Of a stretch of 64,000 nucleotides of DNA, positions 51,749 to 64,000 are shown in pieces. The notes under the pieces were generated by a model. It had not been told where the DNA came from, did no database searches, and saw only the letters and a list, made by a program, of their open reading frames with translations. The position numbers and the translations under genes are program-made. The stretch is from Aplectana chamaeleonis (taxonomy: Eukaryota > Nematoda > Chromadorea > Rhabditida > Cosmocercidae), in contig JAPDOI010000271.1 in assembly GCA_029168955.1 (NCBI GenBank), positions 21,001 to 85,000 on the forward strand. The letters run 5' to 3'. The number at the start of each line of letters is the position of its first letter. Position 1 is the first letter of the stretch.

Positions 51749-54700
51749 AAGAGCGCGCAGAACGCCGTAGAAAGTTTGTGGGTCCTAAGTGGGATTTCGC
51801 AAAAAGCCGTAGAGAGTGTGCGGGACCCAGTTATAGTGCACCGGACGCCGGAGTCAGTGTGTGAGACCCAAATGCGATTGCGCCGGACACCGAAGAAAGT
51901 GTGCGGGACCCAAGTGGAAGTGTGCAGGACGCCGTAGAAAGTGTGCGGGACCCAAGGTAGAGTGCGCCGGACGCCGAAGAAAGTGTGCGGGACCCAAGTG
52001 GAAGTGCGCGGGACGCCGTAGAAAGTGTGCGCGGGACCCAAGGTAGAGTGCGCCGGACGCCGCAGAAAGTGTGCGGGACCAGAGTGGAAGTGCGCAGGAC
52101 GCCGCAAAAAATTTGTGGGACCCAGATGCGATCGCGCTGGACACCGAAAGAAGTGTGCGGGACCCAAGTGGAAGTGCGCAGGACGCCGTAGAAAGTGCGC
52201 GGGACCCAAGGTAGAGTGCGCCGGACGCCGCAGAAAGTGTGCAGGACCTAAGTGGGAGTGCGCAGGACGCCGTAGAAAGTGTGCGGGACCAGAGTGGAAG
52301 TGCGCAGGACGCCGTAGAAAAATTGTGGGACCCAAATGCGATTGCGCTGGACACCGAAGGAAGTGTGCGGGACCCGAGTGGAAGTGCGCAGGACGCCGTA
52401 GAAAGTGCGCGGGACCCAAGGTAGAGTGCGCCGGACGCCGCAGAAAGTGTGCAGGACCTACGTGGGAGTGCGCCGGACGCCGCAGAAAGTGTGCGGGACC
52501 AGAGTGGAAGTGCGCAGGACGCCGCAGAAAGTGTGCGGGACCCAAGTGGAAGTGCGCAGGACGCCGTAGAAAGTGTGCGGGACTCAGGGTAGAGTGCGCC
52601 GGACGCCGCAGAAAGTGTGCGGGACCAGAGTGGAAGTGCGCAGGACGCCGCAGAAAATTTGTGGGACCCAAATGCGATTGCGCTGGACACCGAAAGAAGT
52701 GTGCGGGACCCAAGTGGAAGTGCGCAGGACGCCGTAGAAAGTGCGCGGGACCCAAGGTAGAGTGCGCCGGACGCCGCAGAAAGTGTGCAGGACCTAAGTG
52801 GGAGTGCGCAGGACGCTGTAGAAAGTCTGCGGGACCAGAGTGGAAGTGCGCAGGACGCCGTAGAAAATTTGTGGGACCCAAATGCGATTGCGCTGGACAC
52901 CGAAGGAATTGTGCGGGACCCAAGTGGAAGTGCGCAGGACGCCGTAGAAAGTGCGCGGGACCCAAGGTAGAGTGCGCCGGACGCCGCAGAAAGTGTGCCC
53001 AGGACCTGGTGGGAGTGCGCCGGACGCCGCAGAAAGTGTGCGGGACCAGAGTGGAAGTGCGCAGGACGCCGCAGAAAGTGTGCGGGATCAGGTATAGTGC
53101 GCCGGACACCGTAGAAAGTGTGCAGGACCCAGAGTGGGAGTGCACAGGACGCCATAGAAAGTTTGTGGGACTCAAATGCGGTTGCGCCGGACGCCGAAGA
53201 AAGTGTGCGGGACCCAAGTGGAAGTGCGCGGGACGCCGTAGAAAGTGTGCGGGACCCAAGGTAGAGTGCGCCTGACGCCGCAGAAAGTGTGCGGGACCAG
53301 AGTGGAAGTGCGCAGGACGCCGCAGAAAAATTGTGGGACCCAAAAGCGATTGCGCTGGACACCGAAAGAAGTGTGCGGGACCCAAGTGGAAGTGCGCGGG
53401 ACGCCGTGGAAAGTGTGCGGGACCCAAGGTAGAGTGCGCCGGACGCCGCAGAAAGTGTGCAGGACCTAAGTGGGAGTGCGCAGGACGCTGTAGAAAGTCT
53501 GCGGGACCAGAGTGGAAGTGCGCAGGACGCCGTAGAAAATTTGTGGGACCCAAATGCGATTGCGCTGGACACCGAAGGAATTGTGCGGGACCCAAGTGGA
53601 AGTGCGCAGGACGCCGTAGAAAGTGCGCGGGACCCAAGGTAGAGTGCGCCGGACGCCGCAGAAAGTGTGCAGGACCTAAGTGGGAGTGCGCCGGACGCCG
53701 CGTAGAAAGTGTGCGGGACCAGAGTGGAAGTGCGCAGGACGCCGCAGAAAGTGTGCGGGATCAAGGTATGGTGCGCCGGACACCGTGAAAGTGTGCAGGA
53801 CCCAAGTGGGAGTGCACAGGACGCCGTAGAAAGTTTGTGGGACTCAAATGCGGTTGCGCCGGACGCCGAAGAAAGTGTGCGGGACCCAAGTGGAAGTGCG
53901 CGGGACGCCGTAGAAAGTGTGCGGGACCCAAGGTAGAGTGCGCCTGACGCCGCAGAAAGTGTGCGGGACCAGAGTGGAAGTGCGCAGGACGCCGCAGAAA
54001 ATTGTGGGACCCAAAGCGATTGCGCTGGACACCGAAAAGAAGTGTGCGGGACCCAAGTGGAAGTGCGCGGGACGCCGTGGAAAGTGTGCGGGACCCAAGG
54101 TAGAGTGCGCCGGACGCCGCAGAAAGTGTGCAGGACCTGAAGTGGGAGTGCGCAGGACGCTGTAGAAAGTCTGCGGGACCAGGTGGAAGTGCGCAGGACG
54201 CCGTAGAAAATTTGTGGGACCCAAATGCGATTGCGCTGGACACCGAAGGAATTGTGCGGGACCCAAGTGGAAGTGCGCAGGACGCCGTAGAAAGTGCGCG
54301 GGACCCAAGGTAGAGTGCGCCGGACGCCGCAGAAAGTGTGCAGGACCTAAGTGGGAGTGCGCCGGACGCCGCAGAAAGTGTGCGGGACCAGAGTGGAAGT
54401 GCGCAGGACGCCGCAGAAAGTGTGCGGGATCCAAGGTATAGTGCGCCGGACACCGTAGAAAGTGTGCAGGACCCAAGTGGGAGTGCACAGGACGCCGTAG
54501 AAAGTTTGTGGGACTCAAATGCGGTTGCGCCGGACGCCGAAGAAAGTGTGCGGGACCCAAGTGGAAGTGCGCGGGACGCCGTAGAAAGTGTGCGGGACCC
54601 AAGGTAGAGTGCGCCTGACGCCGCAGAAAGTGTGCGGGACCAGAGTGGAAGTGCGCAGGACGCCGCAGAAAAATTGTGGGACCCAAAAGCGATTGCGCTG

Positions 54701-57700
54701 GACACCGAAAGAAGTGTGCGGGACCCAAGTGGAAGTGCGCGGGACGCCGTGGAAAGTGTGCGGGACCCAAGGTAGAGTGCGCCGGACGCCGCAGAAAGTG
54801 TGCGGAACCAGAGTGGAAGTGCGCAGGACGCCGCAGAAAATTGTGGGACCCAAATGCGATTGCGCTGGACACCGAAAGAAGTGTGCGGGACCCAAGTGGA
54901 AGTGCGCAGGACGCCGTAGAAAGTGCGCGGGACCCAAGGTAGAGTGCGCCGGATGCCGCAGAAAGTGTGCAGGACCTAAGTGGGATTGCGCAGGACGCCG
55001 TAGAAAAATTGTGGGACCCAAATGCGATTGCGCTGGACACCGAAAGAAGTGTGCGGGACCCAAGTGGAAGTGCGCAGGACGCCGCAGAAAGTGTGCGGGA
55101 TCCAAGGTATAGTGCGCCGGACACCGTATAAAGTGTGCAGGACCCAAGTGGGAGGGCACAGGACGCCGTAGAAAGTTTGTGGGACCCAAATGCGATTGCG
55201 CCGGACGCCGAAGAAAGTGTGCGGGACCCAAGTGGAAGTGCGCGGGACGCCGTAGAAAGTGTGCTGGACCCAAGGTAGAGTGCGCCGGACGCCGCAGAAA
55301 GTGTGCGGGACCAGAGTGGAAGTGCGCAGGACGCCGCAGAAAGTGTGCGGGACCAGAGTGGAAGTGCGCAGGACGCCGTAGAAAGTGTGCGGGACTCAGG
55401 GTAGAGTGCGCCGGACGCCGCAGAAAATTTGTGGGGACCCAAATGCGATTGCGCTGGACACCGAAAGAAGTGTGCGGGACCCAAGTGGAAGTGCGCAGGA
55501 CGCCGTAGAAAGTGCGCGGGACCCAAGGTAGAGTGCACCGGACGCCGGGGAAAGTGTGCAGGACCTAAGTGGATGTGCGGAGGTCGCCGGAGAAAGTGTG
55601 CGGGACCCGAGGGGAAGTGCGCAGGACGCCGTAGAAAATTTGTGGGACCCAAAGGCGATTGCGCTGGACACCGAAGGAAGTGTGCGGGACCCAAGTGGAA
55701 GTGCGCAGGACGCCGTAGAAAGTGTGCGGGACCCAAGGTAGAGTGCGCCGGACGCCGTAGAAAGTTTGTGGGACTCAAATGCGGTTGCGCCGGACGCCGA
55801 AGAAAGTGTGCGGGACCCAAGTGGAAGTGCGCGGGACGCCGTAGAAAGTGTGCGGGACCCAAGGTAGAGTGCGCCTGACGCCGCAGAAAGTGTGCGGGAC
55901 CAGAGTGGAAGTGCGCAGGACGCCGCAGAAAAATTGTGGGACCCAAAAGCGATTGCGCTGGACACCGAAAGAAGTGTGCGGGACCCAAGTGGAAGTGCAC
56001 AGGACGCCGCAGAAAGTGTGCGGGATCCAAGGTATAGTGCGCCGGACACCGTAGAAAGTGTGCAGGACCCTAGTGGGAGTGCACAGGACGCCGTAGAAAG
56101 TTTGTGGGACTCAAATGGGATTGCGCCGGACGCCGAAGAAAGTGTGCGGGACCCAAGTGGAAGTGCGCGGGACGCCGTGGAAAGTGTGCGGGACCCAAGG
56201 TAGAGTGCGCCGGACGCCGCAGAAAGTGTGCGGAACCAGAGTGGAAGTGCGCAGGACGCCGCAGAAAATTGTGGGACCCAAATGCGATTGCGCTGGACAC
56301 CGAAAGAAGTGTGCGGGACCCAAGTGGAAGTGCGCAGGACGCCGTAGAAAGTGCGCGGGACCCAAGGTAGAGTGCGCCGGATGCCGCAGAAAGTGTGCAG
56401 GACCTAAGTGGGATTGCGCAGGACGCCGTAGAAAAATTGTGGGACCCAAATGCGATTGCGCTGGACACCGAAAGAAGTGTGCGGGACCCAAGTGGAAGTG
56501 CGCAGGACGCCGCAGAAAGTGTGCGGGATCCAAGGTATAGTGCGCCGGACACCGTATAAAGTGTGCAGGACCCAAGTGGGAGTGCACAGGACGCCATAGA
56601 AAGTGTGTGGGACTCAAAGGCGATTGCGCCGGACGCCGAAGAAAGTGTGCGGGACCCAAGTGGAAGTGCGCGGGACGCCGTAGAAAGTGTGCTGGACCCA
56701 AGGTAGAGTGCGCCGGACGCCGCAGAAAGTGTGCGGGACCAGAGTGGAAGTGCGCAGGACGCCGCAGAAAGTGTGCGGGACCCAAGTGGAAGTGCGCAGG
56801 ACGCCGTAGAAAGTGTGCGGGACTCAGGGTAGAGTGCGCCGGACGCCGCAGAAAATTTGTGGGACCCAAATGCGATTGCGCTGGACACCGAAAGAAGTGT
56901 GCGGGACCCAAGTGGAAGTGCGCAGGACGCCGTAGAAAGTGCGCGGGACCCAAGGTAGAGTGCGCCGGACGCCGCAGAAAGTGTGCAGGATCTAAGTGGG
57001 AGTGCGCAGGACGCCGTAGAAAGTGTGCGGGACCAGAGTGGAAGTGCGCAGGACGCCGTAGAAAATTTGTGGGACCCGAATGCGATTGCGCTGGACACCG
57101 AAGGAAGTGTGCGGGACCCAAGTGGAAGTGCGCAGGACGCCGTAGAAAGTGCGCGGGACCCAAGGTAGAGTGCGCCGGACGCCGCAGAAAGTGTGCAGGC
57201 GCTAACTGGGAGTACGCCGGACGCCGAAGAAAGTGTGCGGGACCCAAGTGGAAGTGCGCGGGACGCCGTAGAAAGTGTGCGGGACCCAAGGTAGAGTGCG
57301 CCGGACGCCGAAGAAAGTGTGCGGGACCCAAGTGGAAGTGCGCGGGACGCCGTAGAAAGTGTGCGCGGGACCCAAGGTAGAGTGCGCCGGACGCCGCAGA
57401 AAGTGTGCGGGACCAGAGTGGAAGTGCGCAGGACGCCGCAAAAAATTTGTGGGACCCAGATGCGATCGCGCTGGACACCGAAAGAAGTGTGCGGGACCCA
57501 AGTGGAAGTGCGCAGGACCCAAGGTAGAGTGCGCCGGACGCCGCAGAAAGTGTGCAGGACCTAAGTGGGAGTGCGCAGGATGCCGTAGAAAGTGTGCGGG
57601 CCCAAGTGGGAGTGCGCAGGACGCCGTAGAAAGTTTTTGGGACCCAAATGCGATTGCGCTGGACACCGAAGGAAGTGTGCGGGACCCGAGTGGAAGTGCG

Positions 57701-60700
57701 CAGGACGCCGTAGAAAGTGCGCGGGACCCAAAGGTAGAGTGCGCCGGACGCCGCAGAAAGTGTGCAGGACCTGCGTGGGAGTGCGCCGGACGCCGCAGAA
57801 AGTGTGCGGGACCAGAGTGGAAGTGCGCAGGACGCCGCAGAAAGTGTGCGGGACCCAAGTGGAAGTGCGCAGGACGCCGTAGAAAGTGTGCGGGACTCAG
57901 GGTAGAGTGTGCCGGACGCCGCAGAAAGTGTGCAGGACCAGAGTGGAAGTGCGCAGGACGCCGCACAAAATTTGTGGGACCCAAATGCGATTGCGCTGGA
58001 CACCGAAAGAAGTGTGCGGGACCCAAGTGGAAGTGCGCAGGACGCCGTAGAAAGTGCGCGGGACCCAAGGTAGAGTGCGCCGGACGCCGCAGAAAGTGTG
58101 CAGGACCTAAGTGGGAGTGCGCAGGACGCTGTAGAAAGTCTGCGGGACCAGAGTGGAAGTGCGCAGGACGCCGTAGAAAATTTGTGGGACCCAAATGCGA
58201 TTGCGCTGGACACCGAAGGAAGTGTGCGGGACCCAAGTGGAAGTGCGCAGGACGCCGTAGAAAGGGCGCGGGACCCAGGTAGAGTGCGCCGGACGCCGCA
58301 GAAAGTGTGCAGGACCTGGTGGGAGTGCGCCGGACGCCGCAGAAAGTGTGCGGGACCAGAGTGGAAGTGCGCAGGACGCCGCAGAAAGTGTGCGGGATCC
58401 AAGGTATAGTGCGCCGGACACCGTAGAAAGTGTGCAGGACCCAAGTGGGAGTGCACAGGACGCCGTAGAAAGTTTGTGGGACTCAAATGCGATTGCGCCG
58501 GACGCCGAAGAAAGTGTGCGGGACCCAAGTGGAAGTGCGCGGGACGCCGTAGAAAGTGTGCGGGACCCAAGGTAGAGTGCGCCTGACGCCGCAGAAAGTG
58601 TGCGGGACCAGAGTGGAAGTGCGCAGGACGCCGCAGAAAAATTGTGGGACCCAAAAGCGATTGCGCTGGACACCGAAAGAAGTGTGCGGGACCCAAGTGG
58701 AAAAGCACAGGACGCTGCAGAAAGTGTGCGGGATCCAAGGTATAGTGCGCCGAACACCGTAGAAAGTGTGCAGGACCCTAGTGGGAGTGCACAGGACGCC
58801 GTAGAAAGTTTGTGGGACTCCAAATGGGATTGCGCCGGACGCCGAAGAAAGTGTGCGGGACCCAAGTGGAAGTGCGCGGGACGCCGTGGAAAGTGTGCGG
58901 GACCCAAGGTAGAGTGCGCCGGACGCCGCAGAAAGTGTGCGGAACCAGAGTGGAAGTGCGCAGGACGCCGCAGAAAATTGTGGGACCCAAATGCGATTGC
59001 GCTGGACACCGAAAGAAGTGTGCGGGACCCAAGTGGAAGTGCGCAGGACGCCGTAGAAAGTGCGCGGGACCCAAGGTAGAGTGGGCCGGATGCCGCAGAA
59101 AGTGTGCAGGACCTAAGTGGGAGTGCGCAGGACGCCGTAGAAAAATTGTGGGACCCAAATGCGATTGCGCTGGACACCGAAAAGAAGTGTGCGGGACCCA
59201 AGTGGAAGTGCGCAGGACGCCGCAGAAAGTGTGCGGGATCCAAGGTATAGTGCGCCGGACACCGTATAAAGTGTGCAGGACCCAAGTGGGAGTGCACAGG
59301 ACGCCGTAGAAAGTTTGTGGGACTCAAATGCGATTGCGCCGGACGCCGAAGAAAGTGTGCGGGACCCAAGTGGAGTGCGCGGGACGCCGTAGAAAGTGTG
59401 CTGGACCCAAGGTAGAGTGCGCCGGACGCCGCAGAAAGTGTGCGGGACCAGAGTGGAAGTGCGCAGGACGCCGCAGAAAGTGTGCCGGGACCCAAGTGGA
59501 AGTGCGCAGGACGCCGTAGAAAGTGTGCGGGACTCAGGGTAGAGTGCGCAGGACGCCGTAGAAAGTTTGTGGGACCCAAATGCGATTGCGCTGGACACCG
59601 AAGAAAGTGTGCGGGACCCAAGTGGAAGTGCGCAGGACGCCGTAGAAAGTGCGCAGGACCCAAGGTAGAGTGCGCCGGACGCCGCAGAAAGTGTGCAGGA
59701 CCTAAGTGGGAGTGCGCAGGACGCCATAGAAAGTGTGCGGGACCCAATTGGGAGTGTGCAGGACGCCGTAGAAAGTTTGTGGGACCCAAATGCGATTGCG
59801 CTGGACACCGGAGAAAGTGTGCGGGACCCAAGTGGAAGGGCGGGGGACGCCGTGGAAAGTGCGCGGGACCCAAGGTAAGAGTGCGCCGGACGCCGCAGAT
59901 AGTGCGCGGGACCTATGTGGGAGTGCGCCGGACGCCGCAGAAAGTGTGCGGGACCAGAGTGGAAGTGCGCAGGACGCCGCAGAAAGTGTGCGGGATCCAA
60001 GGTATAGTGCGCCGGACACCGTAGAAAGTGTGCAGGACCCAAGTGGGAGGGCACAGGACGCCGTAGAAAGTTTGTGGGACTCAAATGCGATTGCGCCGGA
60101 CGCCGAAAGAAAGTGTGCGGGACCCAAGTGGAAGTGCGCGGGACGCCGTAGAAAGTGTGCGGGACCCAAGGTAGAGTGCGCCTGACGCCGCAGAAAGTGT
60201 GCGGGACCAGAGTGGAAGTGCGCAGGACGCCGCAGAAAAATTTGTGGGACCCAAAAGCTTTGATTGCGCTGGACACCGAAAGAGTGTGCGGGACCCAAGT
60301 GGAAAAGCACAGGACGCTGCAGAAAGTGTGCGGGATCCAAGGTATAGTGCGCCGAACACCGTAGAAAGTGTGCAGGACCCTAGTGGGAGTGCACAGGACG
60401 CCGTAGAAAGTTTGTGGGACTCAGATGGGATTGCGCCGGACGCCGAAGAAAGTGTGCGGGACCCAAGTGGAAGTGCGCGGGACGCCGTGGAAAGTGTGCA
60501 GGACCCAAGGTAGAGTGCGCCGAACGCCGCAGAAAGTGTGCGGAACCAGAGTGGAAGTGCGCAGCACGCCGCAGAAAATTGTGGGACCCAAATGCGATTG
60601 CGCTGGACACCGAAAGAAGTGTGCGGGACCCAAGTGGAAGTGCGCAGGACGCCGTAGAAAGTGCGCGGGACCCAAGGTAGAGTGCGCCGGATGCCGCAGA

Positions 60701-63700
60701 AAGTGTGCAGGGACCTGAGTGGGATTGCGCAGGACGCCGTAGAAAAATTGTGGGACCCAAATGCGATTGCGCTGGACACCGAAAGAAGTGTGCGGGACCC
60801 AAGTGGAAGTGCGCAGGACGCCGCAGAAAGTGTGCGGGATCCAAGGTATAGTGCGCCGGACACCGTAGAAAGTGTGCAGGACCCAAGTGGGAGTGCACAG
60901 GACGCCGTAGAAAGTTTGTGGGACTCAAATGCGATTGCGCCGGACGCCGAAGAAAGTGTGCGGGACCCAAGTGGAAGTGCGCGGGACGCCGTAGAAAGTG
61001 TGCAGGACCCAAGGTAGAGTGCGCAGGACGCCGCAGAAAGTGTGCGGGACCAGAGTGGAAGTACGCAGGACGCCGCAGAAAGTGTGCGGGACCCAAGTGG
61101 AAGTGCGCAGGACGCCGTAGAAAGTGTTCGGGACTCAGGGTAGAGTGCGCCGGACGCCGCAGAAAGTGTGCGGGACCAGAGTGGAAGTGCGCAGGACGCC
61201 GCAGAAAATTTGTGGGACCCAAATGCGATTGCGCTGGACACCGAAAGAAGTGTGCGGGACCCAAGTGGAAGTGCGCAGGACGCCGTAGAAAGTGCGCGGG
61301 ACCCAAGGTAAAGTGCGCCGGACGCCGCAGAAAGTGTGCAGGACCTAAGTGGGAGTGCGCAGGACGCCGTAGAAAGTGTGCGGGACCAGAGTGGAAGTGC
61401 GCAGGACGCCGTAGAAAATTTGTGAGACCCAATTGCGATTGCGCTGGACACCGAAGGAAGGGTGCGGGACCCAAGTGGAAGGGCGCAGGGCGGCGTAGAA
61501 AGTGCGCGGGACCCAAGGTAGAGGGCGCCGCACGCCGCAGAAAGTGGGCAGGACTTAAGGGGGAGTGCGCCGGACGCCGCAGAAAGTGTGCGGGACCAGA
61601 GTGGAAGTGCGCAGGACGCCGTAGAAAATTTGTGGGACCCAAATGCGATTGCACTGGACACCGAAGGAAGAGTGCGGGACCCAAGTGAAAGTGCGCAGGA
61701 CGCCGTAGAAAGTGCGCGGGACCCAAGGTAGAGTGCGCCGGACGCCGCAGAAAGTGTGCAGGACCTAAGTGGGAGTGCGCAGGACGCCGTAGAAAGTGTG
61801 CGGGACCAGAGTGGAAGTGCGCAGGACGCCGTAGAAAATTTGTGGGACCCGAATGCGATTGCGCTGGACACCGAAGGAAGTGTGCGGGACCCAAGTGGAA
61901 GTGCGCAGGACGCCGTAGAAAGTGCGCGGGACCCAAGGTAGAGTGCGCCGGACGCCGCAGAAAGTGTGCAGGACCTAAGTGGGAGAGCGCCGGACGCCGC
62001 AGAAAGTGTGCGGGACTCAAGGTAGAGTGCGCCGGACGCCGCAGAAAGTGTGCAGGACCTAAGTGGGAGTGCGCAGGATGCCGTAGAAAGTGTGCGGGCC
62101 CAAGTGGGAGTGCGCAGGATGCCGTAGAAAGTTTTTGGGACCCAAATGCGATTGCGCCGGACGCCGAAGTAGGTGTGCGGGACCCAAGTGGAAGTGCGCG
62201 GGACGCCGTAGAAAGTGTGTGGGACCCAAGGTGAAGTGCGCCTGACGCCGCAGAAAGTGTGCGGGACCAGAGTGGAAGTGCGCAGGACGCCGCAGAAAAA
62301 TTGTGGGACCCAAAGCGATTGCGCTGGACACCGAAAAAGTGTGCGGGACCCAAGTGGAAAAGCACAGGACGCTGCAGAAAGTGTGCGGGATCCAAGGTAT
62401 AGTGCGCCGAACACCGTAGAAAGTGTGCAGGACCCTAGTGGGAGTGCACAGGACGCCGTAGAAAGGTTGTGGGACTCAGATGGGATTGCGCCGGACGCCG
62501 AAGAAAGTGTGCGGGACCCAAGTGGAAGTGCGCGGGACGCCGTGGAAAGTGTGCGGGACCCAAGGTAGAGTGCGCAGGATGCCGTAGAAAGTTTGTGGGA
62601 CCTGAGTGGAAGTGCGCAGGACGCCGTAGAAAGTTTGTGGGACCCAAATGCGATCGCGCTGGACACCGAAAGAAGTGTGCGGGACCCAAGTGGAAGTGCG
62701 CAGGACGCCGTAGAAAGTGCGCGGGACCCAAGGTAGAGTGCGCCGGACGCCGCAGAAAGTGTGCAGGACCTAAGTGGGATTGCGCAGGACGCCGTAGAAA
62801 AATTGTGGGACCCAAATGCGATTGCGCTGGACACCGAAAGAAGTGTGCGGGACCCAAGTGGAAGTGCGCAGGACGCCGCAGAAAGTGTGCGGGACCCAAG
62901 GTATAGTGCGCCGGACGCCGTAGAAAGTGTGCAGGACCCAAGTGGGAGTGCTGCAGGACGCCGTAGAAAGTTTGTGGGACTCAAATGCGATTGCGCTGGA
63001 CGCCGAAGAAAGTGTGCGGGACCCAAGTGGACATGCGCGGGACGCCGTAGAAAGTGCGCGCGACCCAAGGTAGAGCCGGCCGGGCGCCGCAGAAAGTGTG
63101 CGGGACCAGAGTGGAAGTGCGCAGGACGCCGCAGAAAGTGTGCGGGACCCAAGTGGAAGTGCGCAGGACGCCGTAGAAAGTGTGCGGGACTCAGGGTAGA
63201 GTGCGCCGGACGCCGGAGAAAGTGGGCGGGACCAGAGTGGAAGTGCGCAGGACGCCGCAGAAAAGTTTGTGGGACCCAAATGCGATTGCGCTGGACACCG
63301 AAGGGAGTGTGCGGGACCCAAGTGGAAGTGCGCAGGACGCCGTAGAAAGTGCGCGGGACCCAAGGTAGAGTGCGCCTGACGCCGCAGAAAGTGTGCGGGA
63401 CCAGAGTGGAAGTGCGCAGGACGCCGCAGAAAAATTGTGGGACCCAAAAGCGATTGCGCTGGACACCGAAAGAAGTGTGCGGGACCCAAGTGGAAGTGCG
63501 CAGGACGCTGCAGAAAGTGTGCGGGATCCAAGGTATAGTGCGCCGGACACCGTAGAAAGTGTGCAGGACCTGAGTGGAAGTGCGCAGGACGCCGTAGAAA
63601 GTTTGTGGGACTCCAGATGCGATTGCGCCGGACGCCGAAAGAAAGTGTGCGGGACCCAAGTGGAAGTGCGCGGGACGCCGTGGAAAGTGTGCGGGACCCA

Positions 63701-64000
63701 AGGTAGAGTGCGCCGGACGCCGCAGAAAGTGTGCGGACCCAGGTGGAAGTGCGCAGGACGCCGCAGAAAATTGTGGGACCCAAATGCGATTGCGCTGGAC
63801 ACCGAAAGAAGTGTGCGGGACCCAAGTGGAAGTGAGCAGGACGCCGTAGAAAGTGCGCGGGACCCAAGGTAGAGTGCGCCGGATGCCGCAGAAAGTGTGC
63901 AGGACCTAAGTGGGATTGCGCAGGACGCCGTAGAAAGTTTGTGGGACCCAAATGCGATTGCGCTGGACACCGAAGAAAGTGTGCGGGACCCAAGTGCAAG
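51749..64000 (+). repeat. Satellite array B (42-bp units), major array
   Basis: About 290 monomers in one orientation, continuing past the right window edge. The base halves are GTGCGCAGGAC then GCCGTAGAAA, and GTGTGCGGGAC then CCAAGTGGAA. At least ten monomer variants are recognisable by diagnostic strings: AAGGTAGAGTGCGCCGG, AAATGCGATTGCGCTGGACACCG, AAGGTATAGTGCGCC, GAGTGGAAGTGCG, AAGTGGGAGTGCACAGG. They recur in ordered blocks. Same orientation as array A and the closest relative of A and E. Long frames on both strands (up to ~1200 codons on the minus strand, 60081-63701) arise from the 14-codon period. Confidence 0.98.
52680..54690 (+). repeat. 672-bp higher-order repeat within array B
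   Basis: The diagnostic monomer with GACGCTGTAGAAAGTCTGC sits near 52813, 53485 and 54157, at spacings of 672 and about 672 bp (16 monomers). The GATTGCGCTGGACACCG monomer alternates at 210 and ~461 bp across the same interval, giving the same sum. Further right the order is rearranged. For example CGGAACCAGAG marks about 54803, 56231, 58941 and 60541, spacings not constant. Confidence 0.85.

Noticed and set aside
51749..64000. Large repetitive proteins on either strand of array B
   Set aside because: Frames are open on both strands and in several phases, indels move the open phase rather than stop it, and the units are satellite monomers of 42 bp (14 codons).

Overview
This window is repeat-dominated nuclear DNA from an animal. 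It most resembles a rhabditid (clade V) nematode, possibly a hookworm-like strongylid. That is inference from the company of elements: a mariner copy, a broken non-LTR retrotransposon, dense long-arm foldback elements, TTAA-flanked MITEs and a hAT element. No species-diagnostic gene is present. I find no intact protein-coding gene, no rRNA and no functional tRNA in 64 kb. The very long open frames are by-products of satellite repeats whose period is a multiple of three.

Layout. 1-1.8 kb: satellite array A. 1.8-5.9 kb: a TATA-bearing foldback element, a relic satellite island, then nested foldback elements and MITEs. 5.9-8.8 kb: satellite array C1. 8.9-9.5 kb: a hairpin-ended repeat. 9.6-16.7 kb: array D, in which a ~190-bp MITE has been captured and amplified with the satellite. 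17.1-24.9 kb: two further copies (C2, C3) of the module that carries C1, inverted relative to it, so 4.4-21.4 kb is a large imperfect palindrome around array D. 25-28.6 kb: foldback elements and MITEs. 28.6-29.0 kb: small array E. 29-51.7 kb: a graveyard of inverted-repeat elements, a LINE fragment, a palindromic mariner, a hAT insertion with an exact 8-bp target duplication, microsatellites and some unassigned sequence. 51.7-64 kb: the large array B, about 290 monomers with higher-order organisation, running off the window.

The main observation is that all five satellite families (A-E), though distinct by eye, have the same 42-bp period. They align to one another as a dimer of two 21-bp half-units starting GTG and carrying GGAC near positions 8-11. 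They look like one satellite superfamily that has radiated locally, captured a transposon, and formed higher-order repeats of 210, 672 and 798 bp. Four of its arrays (A, C1, C2, C3) are bordered by a related ~310-bp foldback element. Its interior has a core-promoter-like TATA box (intact in two copies) and, in those two, a hairpin at the expected start site. Array D carries about 46 perfect TGACGTCA palindromes. Together these suggest a satellite system with its own possible promoters and protein-binding sites. Transcription and protein binding are inference and are not shown by sequence.
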